Assembly: GCA_001632435.1 (NCBI GenBank)
Contig: KV423939.1
Span: forward strand, 189,945-253,944
DNA length: 64,000 nucleotides
Direction: 5' to 3'
DNA from: Calocera cornea HHB12733
Lineage: Eukaryota > Basidiomycota > Dacrymycetes > Dacrymycetales > Dacrymycetaceae
A program made the translations under genes and the position numbers. Each line of letters opens with the position of its first letter. The stretch's first letter is position 1. Below, piece by piece: positions 33,614 through 45,650 of the stretch. A model generated the notes under the pieces. The model had not been told where the DNA came from. It saw only the letters and a program-made list of their open reading frames with translations, and searched no databases.

Positions 33614-33968
33614 ATGTCATCCACGCACTCGACGTCAATGGACACGGTTAAGAAGGGGAAAGTGGACAAGCGGCGGTCGAAGTTCCGCATCCAAACGTCG
33701 AACCCGAGTAATACCCGCGGGGGACACGAAGCCGCCGAGGGCAGTAACAGCAGTCCCACTGATGTACGCTCTCTTTCCTTCCTGCTGAGACTACGCTGAC
33801 GATGCACGGTTGCAGTCTGTCAAGGAGAAAGAGAAGGAGCCGTGCCTCTCGCCAACTTCTGCCCTTTTCGCCGAGCTTGTTGAGGCACAGGAGACGATCG
33901 ACGCGTTCATCTGCCTTCCCGTTCTCGAATGCAAGGAAGCACCTTCCAACGTATCCAGCCGTGTCTGA
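33614..33968 (+). CDS. small hypothetical protein
   Basis: Two exons, 33614-33763 and 33816-33968 (52-nt intron, CTGAC branch site), encode 100 residues. The first half is basic and polar (TVKKGKVDKRRSKFRI), the second has a short helix LFAELVEAQETIDAF and three Cys. No known family. Support is the clean intron and preserved frame on both sides. Confidence 0.5.
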
Positions 33969-35106
33969 CATCTTGGCAGATGACGACCCTCCGGTCTATG
34001 AGAAGTCTCGCTCTCGATCCCATGGTCGGTCTGCCATCCCACGTCACACCAGCAGCGTCAGGACCATCTCCCTTCGACTGCTCAGCTACATGAACCGGCG
34101 GTAGATCGCATACCGATCTATCCGCTCTCAGCTGTCATCGCTCTTTGCATCACTCTGCCGGAAGGGCTGACAATTTCCAACCTGTCGATTTCGCCGATCC
34201 ATCTCAGGTCCGGCGCGGATCGTGCGTCGCCTCCACTCTGGCAGCAATGCGACCACACTGACGATCGGGGACGAACCTCAGCATCAACCCATCACGTCAC
34301 ATCTCATCAATCTCCGCGTTGTGCATCACAGCAAGACATGCTTGTCCAACGGGCCCGGACGGCCCACATCTCGTTTTCTTAGGGTGTATAGTACGCTTGG
34401 GTCACTTGGGCTACGTCCGGACATGTATGATACCCTCATGGTCGATCAGATCGAATACCATAAACAGAGCCATCCCCTTCCGCACTCGAGCGCTTAGCGT
34501 CTGCAGCGCAGCGCTGCCTGGGACGTTCCAAAGACTTTCCAGAGAGACGCCCGGCAGATGCCGCGAAGTCGGTTGAGACGAACCATTTGCGGCGGAAGCT
34601 GACGGTCGACTGGAAACAGCAAGGTCCCAACCCTCTAAAAGATCCGCCCTGGGAGATACTCGCGAGCAAAGCCGCTGGGTCTCCGTTCTGCAGATGTGCT
34701 CCAGTTCAACGAAGGAAGAGCAGACAAAGGCGAGACCCGGCATGGTGAGAAACTGGCCGAACTCGCCGCTCAGGGCGCACAAAGTTCGAGCTTCGGACGG
34801 GGGAAGCGACGGAGCCGGTGCGCGACGTGCCGTAACGGACACGTTGAGCGTTTTATAATTATCTTTAGTTGTCGGTAAGTGAGGTGGGAAGCTGAAATCC
34901 GCTCTCTGGGCCTCCCTCTGGACCGAAGAAGTAACTGCAGCGACCACTTCGGTCCGGACCTCGCTGTATCTTTCTACCATCCACCATGTTTGCCTCCGGG
35001 CCAAGCCCTCCACTGTCGCCATCCCCGTCACCGACTCGAAGACCTGGGGCGCCAGCATGCGCCCTCATCACCTATCTGCCCTCACCTATCTCTTGAGCGA
35101 CCGCCA
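33969..35106. other. intergenic, no supported gene
   Basis: 1.1 kb. A 215-codon open frame on the minus strand (34411-35058) has no domain and ordinary-looking composition; I do not call it. Confidence 0.45.
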
Positions 35107-35657
35107 ATGACGACCCAGTTCATCGGCGGCTACGCCCATGTCAATCTTACCGTCCCCGCAGGTGAGTCCCCCGCACCAGCTTGAAGGAGCCAATTGCTGA
35201 CCGGGGCGGCACACGACCAGGCACTCTGCCGATCGCGAACGAGTTCTACGAGGGCGTGCTGAACTTCCGGGTCATCCCCGTGCCCTCGCTGCAGAAGGAC
35301 ACGCTCGCCTGGTGCGCCCATTCCATTCCATTCCTCATGCGCCGCTTCGGCCATACTGACCGAGCGAGCAGGTACGACGTGGGTGGCGGGCAGCAGCTGC
35401 ACGTCTCGCACCCCAAGGACGCGACCTTCCCGATCGACCCCATCTCCTCGCGCCACCCGTGCTTCAAAGTGCTGTCCATGGAGCTCCTCAACGAGCTCCG
35501 CGAGCGCATTTGGGCGTTCAAGCAGGAGGGGAAGGCCAGCGCCCCTCTGGATGCGGACGCCCCGGGGATGGTGGACTCCGGAGCGCAGGGGCCCGAGTAC
35601 CCCAAGCGGTTCTTCTGCAGGGATTATGCGGGAAATAGGCTCGAGTTCACTCTCTAG
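35107..35657 (+). CDS. VOC-superfamily (glyoxalase/bleomycin-resistance/dioxygenase fold) protein
   Basis: Three exons, 35107-35161, 35221-35311 and 35372-35657, introns of 59 and 60 nt, 143 residues. Typical VOC pattern: YAHVNLTVP with the first metal-ligand-position His, ANEFYEGVLNFRVIP, a strand YDVGGGQQLHVSHP with a second His, HPCFKV, and the end PKRFFCRDYAGNRLEFTL, where the last Glu is the usual third ligand. The residues needed for metal binding are present. The reaction is not predictable. Confidence 0.83.
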
Positions 35658-35903
35658 GAGGTTGGCGGTCTCGTGGATCAGTGTTGTAAAGAACGGGTGG
35701 AATGTCATTCTTGTTGTACATTGTCCCGGCGATGGATGCAGTCCCGTGAATCCCGTCTTAGGAGTCCCATCGTCTCCCGGAAAGACACACGCGCGCGCTT
35801 CTGCAAGTCACTCCATGTCATTGTCAAACGAGCGCATCAATTCTTTTCCATCTCTCGTGTATCGTGATCATGAACGGTAGTAAACAGTTGGAGCACCAAT
35901 AAA

Positions 35904-36741
35904 TCACTGGAAATAATAGCTCCCCGAGCCCGTGCTCTGACCCAGCTCCCACGGCGCCATCCCGAGCGTGGCGTCGTCGTACCGTCTCCGGAGGGCGCGG
36001 CGCTCGACAGGGGTGAGGAAGTCGGGTGGCTCGGGGGAGGAGAAGGCGCTTAGGGCGCTGCTACTTGAGTAGCGGGAGCGGGTGGGCCGGGAGTAGGCGG
36101 CAGAAGAGGGGAGGAGAAGGGAGGCGCTGGACGCTGAGTGCGGGAGGGGCGGGAGCGGGCGGACCGGTGTAGGCCGGGACTGGCCCTCGTCCGGCCAGGA
36201 CTGCGAGGGCGGGGGCAGCGCCTCGTCTTCCTCTTGGTCCGGGAGGTAGCTGTATGCATCCGAGCTGTACGACCCGTTGGAGCTCGCGGACCCGAGCCCG
36301 GCTGAGGACGCCGAGGGGTGCAGTGCGACGCGCGGGACGGTGCGGAAGCCGCCCTGGGATGCGGAGTAGGGTGAGTCGCGTAGGCGCGCGAGCGCCTCTT
36401 GTACGTCCTCGGGGCGGTCTACGAAGAGGGAAGCGGGCCGGGGGAGATACAGCGGGGCCAGGGGAGGGGGTGAGCTGATGGGGTTGGGGGAGCTGGGGAA
36501 GTTGGGCATTGGCAGCTGCGGGAGGGTCAGTATGTGCTCCTGGTGATTTACTGAACAGGAAGGGGAGACGTACCTCTTCCATGCTCTGCGAGCCCTCGGC
36601 CTTGTGCCGCTTGAAGAGGCGCGAACGTCTCTTAGGCTCGCCGTCCACTGGTGATGCGGAGGAGGACGCGCTCCGGGGCGAGCTCGGCGCGGCCATCGAG
36701 TTCCTCGAGGAGGGTGAAGTGCTGAGCAGGTTGAAGAACAT
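35904..36741 (-). CDS. Ser/Pro-rich, mostly disordered hypothetical protein
   Basis: Two exons, 36741-36574 and 36515-35904 (58-nt intron), 259 residues. It has a basic patch (EPKRRSRLFKRHK), long Ser/Pro-rich low-complexity stretches, and a structured-looking end DFLTPVERRALRRRYDDATLGMAPWELGQ. No family recognised. Confidence 0.65.
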
Positions 36742-37444
36742 GCTGGTTCTGCTTCAGCTGCTTGGGTGGGTTGCTAGGGCTCAGGGAGGGGAGGGCCTAG
36801 GACGGGAGGGAGAGACGGGAAGAGGCGGGAAGAGGCTCTAGACTTGGCGGCAGGGGGATGATGTAGTCGCAAGAGATAAGAGGAAGGCGGGGCAGGGTTG
36901 CTCGGGCAAATGATGCACTGGCGGTTATATAGCAACAAGTGCATAGGCATGGCCAAGTCTCGGGCCAGTGCAATGCAGACGCAGTCTCGGCCAGCCGGGA
37001 CACAGTAGTGTACAAATCCTGTCTCGCGCAGTCGCGCATACACCCGCCGCGCCCCCGAGACACGACGATATGAGACCTGATGTCTGCCGCATCATATTGG
37101 CGCATCAGACATCGCTCCAGAGGCGGCAGCGATAGGCGCGTCCGGGATCCGCTGGCGGGGAGGACGGGTGTGTGAGGCCCGTCCTGGCGACGCAGCGATT
37201 GGATGGCCAAGCACTGGATTTCCGGGCCAGCACCGTTTGCCTGCGCACAAGGCGCTTATTCAGTGCCGTTTGTGGTGTGGCACATCCCGGCGAGCGGGCC
37301 AGTACAATACTGCGCAGCAAGAACAAAAGGGGTTTCACAATTGGGGCATAGAGATTGAAGATGATGGTCGACAGTGAGCATGACACCGGTATGGAGGAGA
37401 GAGGAGGAGCACCGCAATGCGCGTTGGGAAGCGACGCGATATCC
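36742..37444. other. intergenic flank left of the TIR element
   Basis: 700 bp without a supported gene. Unlike the interior to its right, it has no GCTAGTC motif. Confidence 0.5.
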
Positions 37445-37493
37445 TATGGAGGGTCTTCGCGGACAGCTTGGTGATCGGCCAGTTTAGGGGTCC
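37445..37493 (+). repeat. left terminal inverted repeat
   Basis: Perfect 25-bp block (starting TATGGAGGGTCTTCGCGG) and, after 12 unmatched bases, a perfect 12-bp block GTTTAGGGGTCC. Confidence 0.85.
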
Positions 37494-37748
37494 CAGCAGT
37501 CCGCGTAAGCCCTCCAGCCACTTGTCTGCCCTGAATTTGGGGGACAGGTTCCATGCGGACGCCAGTCGGCCTTAAGATTGGACATTCTCCATTTAAATAA
37601 ATTTGCTTCCATTTTTCGGCACCTCAATCCACCGCACAGCCATCCACTTGCACGTCAACTCACCCACTCCCCTCAGCGTCTGCTAGTCCGTCGCTCTCTC
37701 CTACTCCGCCCCTCTCCCCAGCCCCTTGCTCCGACCTCACTCCTCACT

Positions 37749-39198
37749 ATGTCTCAGCCCATTGAACCTCCTCGTGGACCGGCCCTTCCTGATCATCCGC
37801 TCCGTTCTCTCTTCAAATGCACTGCCGCTCAGGCCCGAATGCTAGTCGCCATGCTCCCAGGCGACCCGCACCAGTACTTGCTCGGTCGCCAGCTTGTCCC
37901 TTTCAGGGACAAACATCCCCACGACCAGCGCGCCCTGCAGCTCCGCAACCAGGCAAGATACTTCTATGATGACGACAAATATGTCTGTTTCCACTGGGTA
38001 GAGTCCACAGGGAGGACCGTCAAGATGGACTGGGGCAACACCATGGTTATCAGTCAGTTCTCCTTTTCCAGCACTTTATGCACCACCTTCATACTCTCCA
38101 ACAGGCTGCCGTTTCTTTGCCACTAGTGATGACTGCCGGTATGAAGGTATACCCGCGTCTTACTCCTCCTTCACGTACTTACAGTCCTCACAGAACTAAT
38201 GTCCATTCGAACCGCTCGCAAAGAGGAGGGCCTCCCTCTTGTCATCCCGCGCGAGCCTATCACCTACCCCCCAGGGGAACGTCCCGACTGGGATCTGCCC
38301 AGCTACGCCTGTCAGAGTCTTGCCTTCATAGGTGATGTTCGCCCCAACGGACCTGCTCCTGCCCCGGACGACTCGCGCTGGCTGCTGGACGATGACGAAG
38401 AGGACCAGCGCATGGTGGTAAGTTCCCATCTCGTCGACTAGCATTATCATCAGCTCATGTCTGTGCAGGGTGATGACCTCGGCACTGCCCACATCAACTG
38501 GGACCAGCGTGTGACTGACCTCTTCGGCTTTTTCCGCACGCCGGCTGGTGTCCCCTTCGCCGCGTACTTCCTGCGCGAGATCTTGGAGTACTATACCATC
38601 CTGGGGAAAGACGCCAACGATGCGCTCTTGGTCGAGATCAAAAGCTTGGTGCGCCCAACACACCAGCATGCTAGTCGCTTTACTGACTAGCAACAAGGGT
38701 CAACTCGCGCCAGGGCAGACCCAATTTCCCAGGCCAAACGATGATCATTGGACGCAGATGATGGACTCTCTCGGCTCCTTCCTCCACTTCTCCAACCCAG
38801 AACCCTACTTCGAGCAGGCGCAGATCGGTGGCAAGCAGCACATTGCGCGTGACATTCTGGGTCTTCCTCAACTGCGGAAAGCGTATGCTCACCTCAACAT
38901 CAACTGGCACAAGTGCTGCGAAATCGTCGATGGCCGCCGGGCCCTCACAGGCGCATACATGGAGGCAACCGACATGGAAGTCTCCCGCATGCCAGCTCCC
39001 CTCCGCGCAGCAACCGCACCCATCATGCGACACATCATTCCCAACCGTATCAGGCGTGACCAGAGGCGCGAGGAGGCGAAGGCGGCTCGTGAGAAGGAGG
39101 CGGCTAGTCAAGCCTCCTCCAGCACGGCTGGACCAGCACACGCCGATGCACCGGGATGGGATAGCGTCAGAGGTCATGTGAGCCGCGGTGACTTGTAG
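37749..39198 (+). CDS. element protein A (paralogue of protein B), unknown function
   Basis: Five exons, 37749-38052, 38105-38146, 38194-38417, 38469-38648 and 38719-39198, 409 residues. It shares a plan with protein B at the other end of the element: a start MSQPIEPPRGPALPDHPL with HQYLLGRQL, a middle YFYDDDKYVCFHW ... DDCRYEELMSIRTARK, an acidic loop DDDEEDQ, then WDQRVTDLFGFFRTPAGVPFAAYFLREILEYYTILG, which aligns with the B segment WNSHFHTLIKWFRTSDGLPFALPFLRECLDNNAIFG. The C terminus is basic and helical (RRDQRREEAKAAREKEAA). Three introns carry GCTAGTCG or GACTAGC. No known family recognised. Confidence 0.72.
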
Positions 39199-39340
39199 TA
39201 CAATCGTATAGCTAGGGACTCAACTGCATCAATGAATTCCGTTTCCTCTCTTCCTTCTGCGCGCTACTCTCGACTAGCGGATTGCCGACGTCCAAGTTCT
39301 TCAGATTGGACATCGACATTCATCACATCTTTACCATATG

Positions 39341-39417
39341 TGATGTGTTGGTGTTGGATCGAGGGAAACGTGATGCGTTCGTCTTAGAATCATTATGTGA
39401 TGTGTTGGCGTCGGACG
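39341..39417 (+). repeat. two copies of the TGATGTGTTGGTG repeat
   Basis: Copies at 39341-39358 (ending GTTGGA) and 39398-39417 (TGATGTGTTGGCGTCGGACG), with a degenerate copy TGATGCGTTCGTC between. They lie in the spacer between genes A and C. Confidence 0.8.
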
Positions 39418-39623
39418 TTGGGCACACTACTATGCTATTCATCAACATACTCTCATTGATATTCGGCCCCATCCGCTGGTCAATGACTAGCAAAGTCATT
39501 CTTAAGAATATCTATGAAACCAGCACTCATATAGTCGCACTTAGAGATAATTATTACTTATGCTAGTCGACAGTCAACTGCTGGGATCTATTGCCAGTCA
39601 GGTACAGCTAGCGCAAACATTCC

Positions 39624-41705
39624 CTAAACCACTGTTACACTATACGCTGGTAAGTCGTCTACATCTCCGTCCTCCGAATACCAATCATCACCCTCCCAGT
39701 CACCATTGGAATCTGACTTGTTGTTTGTTCGTCCGGTACCAGACGAATTCACCCCAAACTCACCAGCTCCCAACATCCCCCCACCTCGAACCGCTTGGCC
39801 AGGAAGAACTTCTAGAAACTCATTACTGATGAGTTCCTCGTGCTGGGCATTTTCGAGCACCAGATCGCGGAGCGGGCGACCATCAAACGCTAGTCCGGTT
39901 GTCATCCCTTCGAGCATGCTGAGGAAGACGCCCCAGAACGAAACCCGGTTGATTTCTGGTCGCTCAATTGCTGATCAACGGCGTTAATCCGTGCTTCTCT
40001 CTGGTACGACGGTTTACGTACCAGCATAGACTTGTCCTGCGTGCTCATCAAACCAATCCGGGGTGAGTTGAAACACTGGATGGTCAGCGGGCGCAAACAG
40101 AGCAGCGACGCACTCCAGATGCTCGCTAGACACGGTGATCTGGGGTGCTGTCATATCAGCAGGTAGGTTCTCCAATATTAAAGAGAACTTACCTTGTAAT
40201 CTAGAAAAGGCCCATACTCTTCCGGGCGCTCAAAGAGAACCTGTGGAATCTCCGTCGGCATCGCCTTCTTTCGGTCCTTCCGCGGTTTGCTGGAGTTGTG
40301 AATTCGCGTGAAACGGTCAAGATCCTCCTGGATCATGGGGATCGCCAGCCAGCGGAATAGCAAGCTGCGAGTCGTCAATCTCTACTCGAACTCTGAACAA
40401 AGTCTAGGGCATACTTTTCCAGCGGATCATGGGGATCGTACCACCCATCAACCAAACCTCTGTCAAACAAGCACTCCCAGCCGTCAGACCACTGCCGACG
40501 CAGCTTAGACCAAAATATTTCCGGCTTGATGTTCGCGTGTCCACGCATCCACTGGTGCTGGAGCGTGCCGAGGAGCGTCGGATCCAGCTGTTGACGCAAT
40601 GCAGTCTGAGCGTTGGCGATACCGTGATTCTCTGAGCCGGGATCGCTCTGAGTGAGCAAAGGTATTCCTGCGACAAGTAAGTATCTCGGCAACATGTTCA
40701 CCTGCTAGTTGGCGTACCTCCCACTTTGCTGGCCGCCTGAAAGTAGAAGCTGGCAATCAAACGTGGATTCGAATTCGTCCACCAGACATTGAGCCATAGC
40801 ACCGAATTAGAGAAGTTGTCGAGACCGACATGAAGATATAGCCCGAAACGGCGCCATTTGTCATGCTGGTCTGCAGACCAGCGCTCATTTGGCCCAGCGC
40901 TCCAACCAACTGCACGCTTGAGGCGTCTTGTACGCCGTTGCACATTGCCGACAGGGTCAACCGAATGCTGGTATCGCTGCAGTAGTTTCCTAAGGCCCCC
41001 GTGTCAGGCTTGTCAAGCGGAAACTAGCTAGCCAACGTACCGAGACACCAGGATCCGCTCTTCTCGCAGGTGGTCGCGGAGCGACTTCGTTCCCAGCCGA
41101 TTCGCCGAGTGCTGGCGAAGCTTCTCTACAAATGGAGCAATGGTCTCCACGGTATGTGCTTGCTGCTTCACAGACAAGAGACCCCACTCCTTGCGGCGCC
41201 GTTGGATTGTCTTTGTCCTACCAGCAATCAGGACCTCGACAAGCAAATGCTAGTTAGGGAGAACTTACGACAGCGTCCAGCCATTAGATTCCAGGTCCAG
41301 ATCGCCCGAAATCACTGCCAGTATCTTCTTGTCACCATAGCCGTACTCGTAGTACTTCTCAACTAGCGGCCGTAGCACAAGGTCGGGGACTAGCAAGGGC
41401 CGTAGGCGTTCAATGTCCTACTAAGTCGAACAGCTGGACGGAATCTTGCGCACCTGCTTGTCGATGTTGGTTGTTCCGACGAGGTATATCAAAATATAGT
41501 GTTTCTTCCTGTTCGAAGGCCATGTCGACTGAGTGCAGCTGGTTGACAAAGAGACGCGGGCACCGTACAGTGACGGGGTCGAGCAACAGACAGTAGTTAG
41601 AGATACCATAGCGTTGTACTCGGTCAAGCAGAGTGGAGCTCGTTCGGGGATTGCCATGTTCGACTGGTAAGAGATGCCTTTTCGGTCGAGCAACCTCACA
41701 GCCAT
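39624..41705 (-). CDS. DDE integrase-like transposase (element gene C)
   Basis: Multi-exon gene; the body from 41417 to 39624 is well supported by 47-55 nt introns, the first exon is not. N-terminal HTH-like region: YYEYGYGDKKILAVIS then TIQRRRKEWGL. The catalytic core reads RWSADQHDKWRRFGLYLHVGLD (first Asp), LWLNVWWTNSNP, LLTQSDPGSENHGIA (second Asp), HQWMRGHANIKPEIFWSKLRR (Glu) and then NLLFRWLAIPMIQEDLD, DYKITVSSEHL, a Trp-containing FWGVFLSMLEG and an acidic C terminus. This matches the integrase-core family common in basidiomycete genomes, although the usual N-x-R-I-E is changed to NIKPE. A start near 41705 would require a 36-nt intron at 41418-41453, shorter than the others. Confidence 0.75.
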
Positions 41706-42351
41706 TCGGAATGCTAGTCGTTCGGTCTCCTTATCTCAGGGTTGCAGGGTGAAAGAACCTCAGGCCATGCATGTGACAGACCCGATTTGCATAGCCGATT
41801 ACGTAGTTCAGGGATCGGCTGTCAAGAAGCCGAGAGAACGAAGACGCGAAGTTCTGCACCAGCACGCTCTGGGCTCTCTGGTCTATGCACTCGGGCACAA
41901 CTCATGCTCCGCGACGCTGGCAGTTTTCTAATGATCTCCCGACTAGCAACTGTGCATGGATACCTGGCTGGTTCTGCATCTCGCGAAGCTCTGTCAACAT
42001 ATCCAGCCCTTTGGCTTGACCGCTACTCGCTTCACTTTCCTAATCTTGACGTAAAAGCTGTCCAGTGTTGGGCTGTCCAGAGGCTCCCGCTTGCCCTTGA
42101 CCCCCTCGGACTGGCCGAAACGGATCGGGACTAGCAGTTTTCCGGAGCAACTCAGGATCGACACATACCGGATGGTGTCTCGTTGCTATCGAACACTTGT
42201 CTCCTCCGAATAGATTGCGCTTACTCGGACCACACGGCGGCTGGTGGCAACCCAACAACATGAGAAAAGGACCAGCTGGTATCAATCTGTCCTCGTTCTT
42301 GTCTGCTTGTCCCAACGTCCCAGCATTTCCACCTCCAGACTGTCGTCCAAC
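41706..42351. other. divergent promoter region between genes C and D
   Basis: 645 bp between the integrase-like gene (-) and the alpha-kinase gene (+). It has GCTAGTCG or GACTAGC at about 41714, 41944 and 42131. No gene is supported; the true 5' end of gene C may extend into its left edge. Confidence 0.5.
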
Positions 42352-45135
42352 ATGGACGACATTTCCCCCCTTGTCACCAACTGGGAAGGTGGTCGATGCT
42401 TTCGTGCGACTTGCGGCAGCGTAATTGGTCCCAGAGACGCTTACCAGCTCATTCGGCCGCGCGATGCCAATGGCAGGGAGCTGGGGCCTCAGATGGTCTG
42501 CATTCCGTGCCACGAGCACTACAAGAACAAGCCTGGAACACTTCGGCGCACTCAACCTGACCAGCAACCAGTCTTGCCTGGTCCGCCTCCTCCTCCCCAA
42601 CCGCCCGCACCAACACATCACATTTTCGGGCCGGATACGATCGCCGGGATTCGTCACCAGACAAGCAGTGCCCAGCGCATCCACTTTCAAGGTGAGGGCG
42701 CTCAACCATTACCTCCTGCTAGTCTCTGACGTCTTGAAGGGGGAAAGTCTCCAGTCAAAGCTGTCGGTTTACAGCTTCACACTCCCTATGCTGCCGGTGC
42801 AGCCATTGGACCACCTGGATTCGCTGCTTCAGGACCATTCCCGCTGGCAAGCGCTGGCTACCAGCACGGAGTCCAGTATCCTGTTGCGGCAGTTGCCCCG
42901 GGATACTCTGCCAACCATGCGCTGTACGCTCAGCGACGAGAGATGACCAGGATGATGGCTGCTGGTGGCCGAGCGGAGACTGTCAATGTGAATGCCTCGG
43001 TGCAGTACCTGGTTGAGGGCAAGAGCAGGCCGAAGCAGATGGGTGTACGTACATGTGCTAGCCTCGACTAGTACGTACGCTAACTAATGTGCTGCCCAGA
43101 ATATCACAGAGCGGCTGAACGGGGTCCCTGCCAGCCTCCTTCCGGCTCCGCTGAAGGAATATACCTTCTCACGTCTCTATCGCAAGATTCAGCGGGACTC
43201 GCACGACTTTCCCTTCCGAGTCGACAGCTTCGAGCTATGTGGACCGGGGTACTCGGACATGGAGTCAGATCCCGATGTTCCGCCCATGTACAACCAGTGT
43301 TACCGCAATCAAACCAAGAATGGTGTCACCACGCGGGTCTTTGCGCCTCAGGTAGTCGTTGAGGTGACGCTAGTCGTCAAGAAAGAGGTCTGGCCCAGTG
43401 TTCTCCAGTGGATCGAGGATAAGGTGCGTCGAGCTTGCGTCAAGCACGGAGCCCAACTGGTGTTGACTCATGAGGATAGCAGCTCAGCAAGTTGAATGAA
43501 GAACACGCTGGCCAGTCGGCCCCCGATAGAACGGCACCTGCTAAAACGGCACCTGCTGCCAAGGACGGCTTTGTTACGGCCGTACCAGCCCCAATTCCAT
43601 CTCTCCCTGAGGGGAAGAAGGTACACCCTGCTGGTTACTTGATGTTTGCAAAGCTGATTCCAGAGTTGCAGTCTCGAGCTCATGATCCGGACACCCCTCG
43701 ATCAAGCAAGCGATTTGCTCAAGGCCATGATGCTAGTCCGGACGAGAGCGCGATCCAGCGTGCCTTAGTCGGATCTGACCCCCAAAGGATCCATCGGCCA
43801 CCAAGTGGTGCGTCTGCAGTCACTTAGGGTCGGCCGCGACAAGCTAACTGTATTCGGCTTGTTAGGAGCGACACTGGTGTATCGTGGGACCTTCTTGCCA
43901 ATCCCCGTGCTGAGTTGGCAGGAGCTGGTCGATGGCCCCAACGGACCCCAGAAACTCCAGATCGACTACGAAGGACTTGGGTGTGAAGCCATTCTGCGCA
44001 CCAACGAGAGCACGCAGAACATGACCGGCCCGCCCGGAACGTTCAAGACCTGCTATAAGGCCAGCATCACACTGGGCGAGCGGCCCCTCAAGTGGATCAA
44101 TCTCCCAGAGCAGCCCATGCCCGTCAGTTGCCGTACCCCCGTGGCTGCAAAGCGTTACTTCATTCGGTCAAACCCTGGTGGCTCCCGTATGCGCACATCC
44201 ATCCCAGTCGAGACACGCTTCATGGAGGGTGAGGGGAACTTGCTATACTTCGGGACTGGTCTGCACGGTTTCTCTGTCAACTGGGTCGATCGCTATCTAC
44301 TGGCACATCCTGATTCAGCGGCCAGCCAGCTACCGATCCCGCAGACGCGCATGGTGTATGGAGGATTGTTCCTGCACGGACCAGACAGCGGCGATAAGCG
44401 GAACGGCCTAGTCATCTTGATTGAAGAGCTGGTGAGGGATGAGGAGAACGGGAAGGGGAAGGGGTTTATGAAGTTTATCAGCAACGCGTCGCCCGTTCCG
44501 AGACTGAAAGAAGGATCAGGCGGTGTCGTTGCACGATATCTATCCTTCTTCCAGCATCTGCAGTACGTGAAGACGGGTCGGCGGGCATTCATATCAGACT
44601 ATCAGGGTGAGCACTTGCTGAAGTGTATGTATGTGCTAGTCGATACTGACCAGCACATAGGCTCTCTGACACTGCTGAGCGATCCTCAGATACTTACTCA
44701 TCCGTAAGTGGACTGGAGTGCCCAGTAAACTCCGTGTTGATGCTGGTCGTTAGTGATCTTGGTCCTCTCTTTGGCGATGGGAACGTGTCCACGTCCTTCG
44801 AAGATTTCAGTCATTATCACCCGTGCAATGAGTACTGCAGGGCGTTTGGCTTGAAGCCCTTGCACGTCGACATGAAGGTCGACTCTCCGCCTGGCGACGT
44901 CAACAGGGCCAGCAAGACGCCGAGCGACTCCCACACTAGCGAACTTCCATCGATTGACGACGTCATCGAGGACGTCCTTGCGAACAAGAGGACCGAGGCT
45001 GGGCCAATGCCTTCTGCAGGGAACGGACAAGCAACTGCTAGTCATACGTTGGCATCTATGGGTCCTCCAACCTTACGCAAGAGCGAGAGGCTCCAAGCAA
45101 AGGGCGGGGGGAAGGGTGGTGCCAAAGGAAAGTAA
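42352..45135 (+). CDS. alpha-kinase (MHCK/eEF2K type) with Cys/His N-terminal module, element gene D
   Basis: Seven exons, 42352-42691, 42740-43044, 43100-43423, 43480-43807, 43866-44606, 44661-44703 and 44754-45135; 820 residues. The N terminus has a possible metal site (RCFRATCGSV ... MVCIPCHEH). After a Gly/Ala/Tyr-rich linker and an NVNASVQYLVEG segment comes the alpha-kinase domain from about residue 480: VAAKRYF (ATP-binding Lys), LVILIEELV followed by GFMKFISNASPV, YLSFFQHLQYVKTGRRAFISDYQG, LLSDPQILTHP, LFGDGNVSTSFEDF and the zinc-binding HYHPCNEYC. A basic, disordered tail (LRKSERLQAKGGGKGG) ends it. Alpha-kinases phosphorylate Ser/Thr in helices. Its place inside a TIR element is unusual. 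Confidence 0.83.
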
Positions 45136-45650
45136 GGTACGCGACTAGCATTTACTAGTCACGCGCCAGGTTTGTCTTCCAATGTCCAACTCTCGTCCCT
45201 CGTTGCTTCTGCCCGTCGTGTTACTCTGTTGGTCCATGACCAGTGCTTGATTGTTGCTGCACCTGCTTGTCCGTAGCTCGTACTAGATAGACGCCCAGCT
45301 CATGCCGTTCCTTTCTGATTTGCATGGTAGGTTTGACAACCAGCCAGTCAACTAGCGGCTAGTCGTCCTGCATTGTCTTAACATGTCGCTGGCACTTGCG
45401 CGGTATGGGCTCCACGCCGCGACTCAAGGGCACCAGGTTTTCTGAACGAGTGTATTAAGTGTGTCCTTCCAGGCCAAATACAGATGCTCTTCTATCGAAG
45501 ATGAAGCACTACCATTCGCATCCCATCAAGAGACACAGATTGAGCTGGAGGACTGGTACGAGTGGTTCAAGTGGTGATGGGAAAGGAGGGTGTACAGAAG
45601 GAAGAGAGAGGAGAGGCATAATGCAACATAGGGACTGGTGCGCCCGTCAA
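45136..45650. other. convergent spacer between genes D and E
   Basis: 515 bp, no gene. It starts with a palindromic pair GACTAGCATTTACTAGTC (45145-45162) just after the kinase stop and holds further CTAGTCG copies near 45360. Confidence 0.5.

Noticed and set aside
34411..35058. 215-codon minus-strand frame
   Set aside because: No domain, no splice pattern and overlaps the promoter of the VOC gene.
41418..41453. 36-nt intron joining a first exon at 41705 to the integrase-like gene
   Set aside because: Too short compared with the 47-55 nt introns of the same gene; the true first exon is left open.
42040..42705. 221-codon minus-strand frame
   Set aside because: Opposite the first exon of the alpha-kinase gene; composition fits a shadow.
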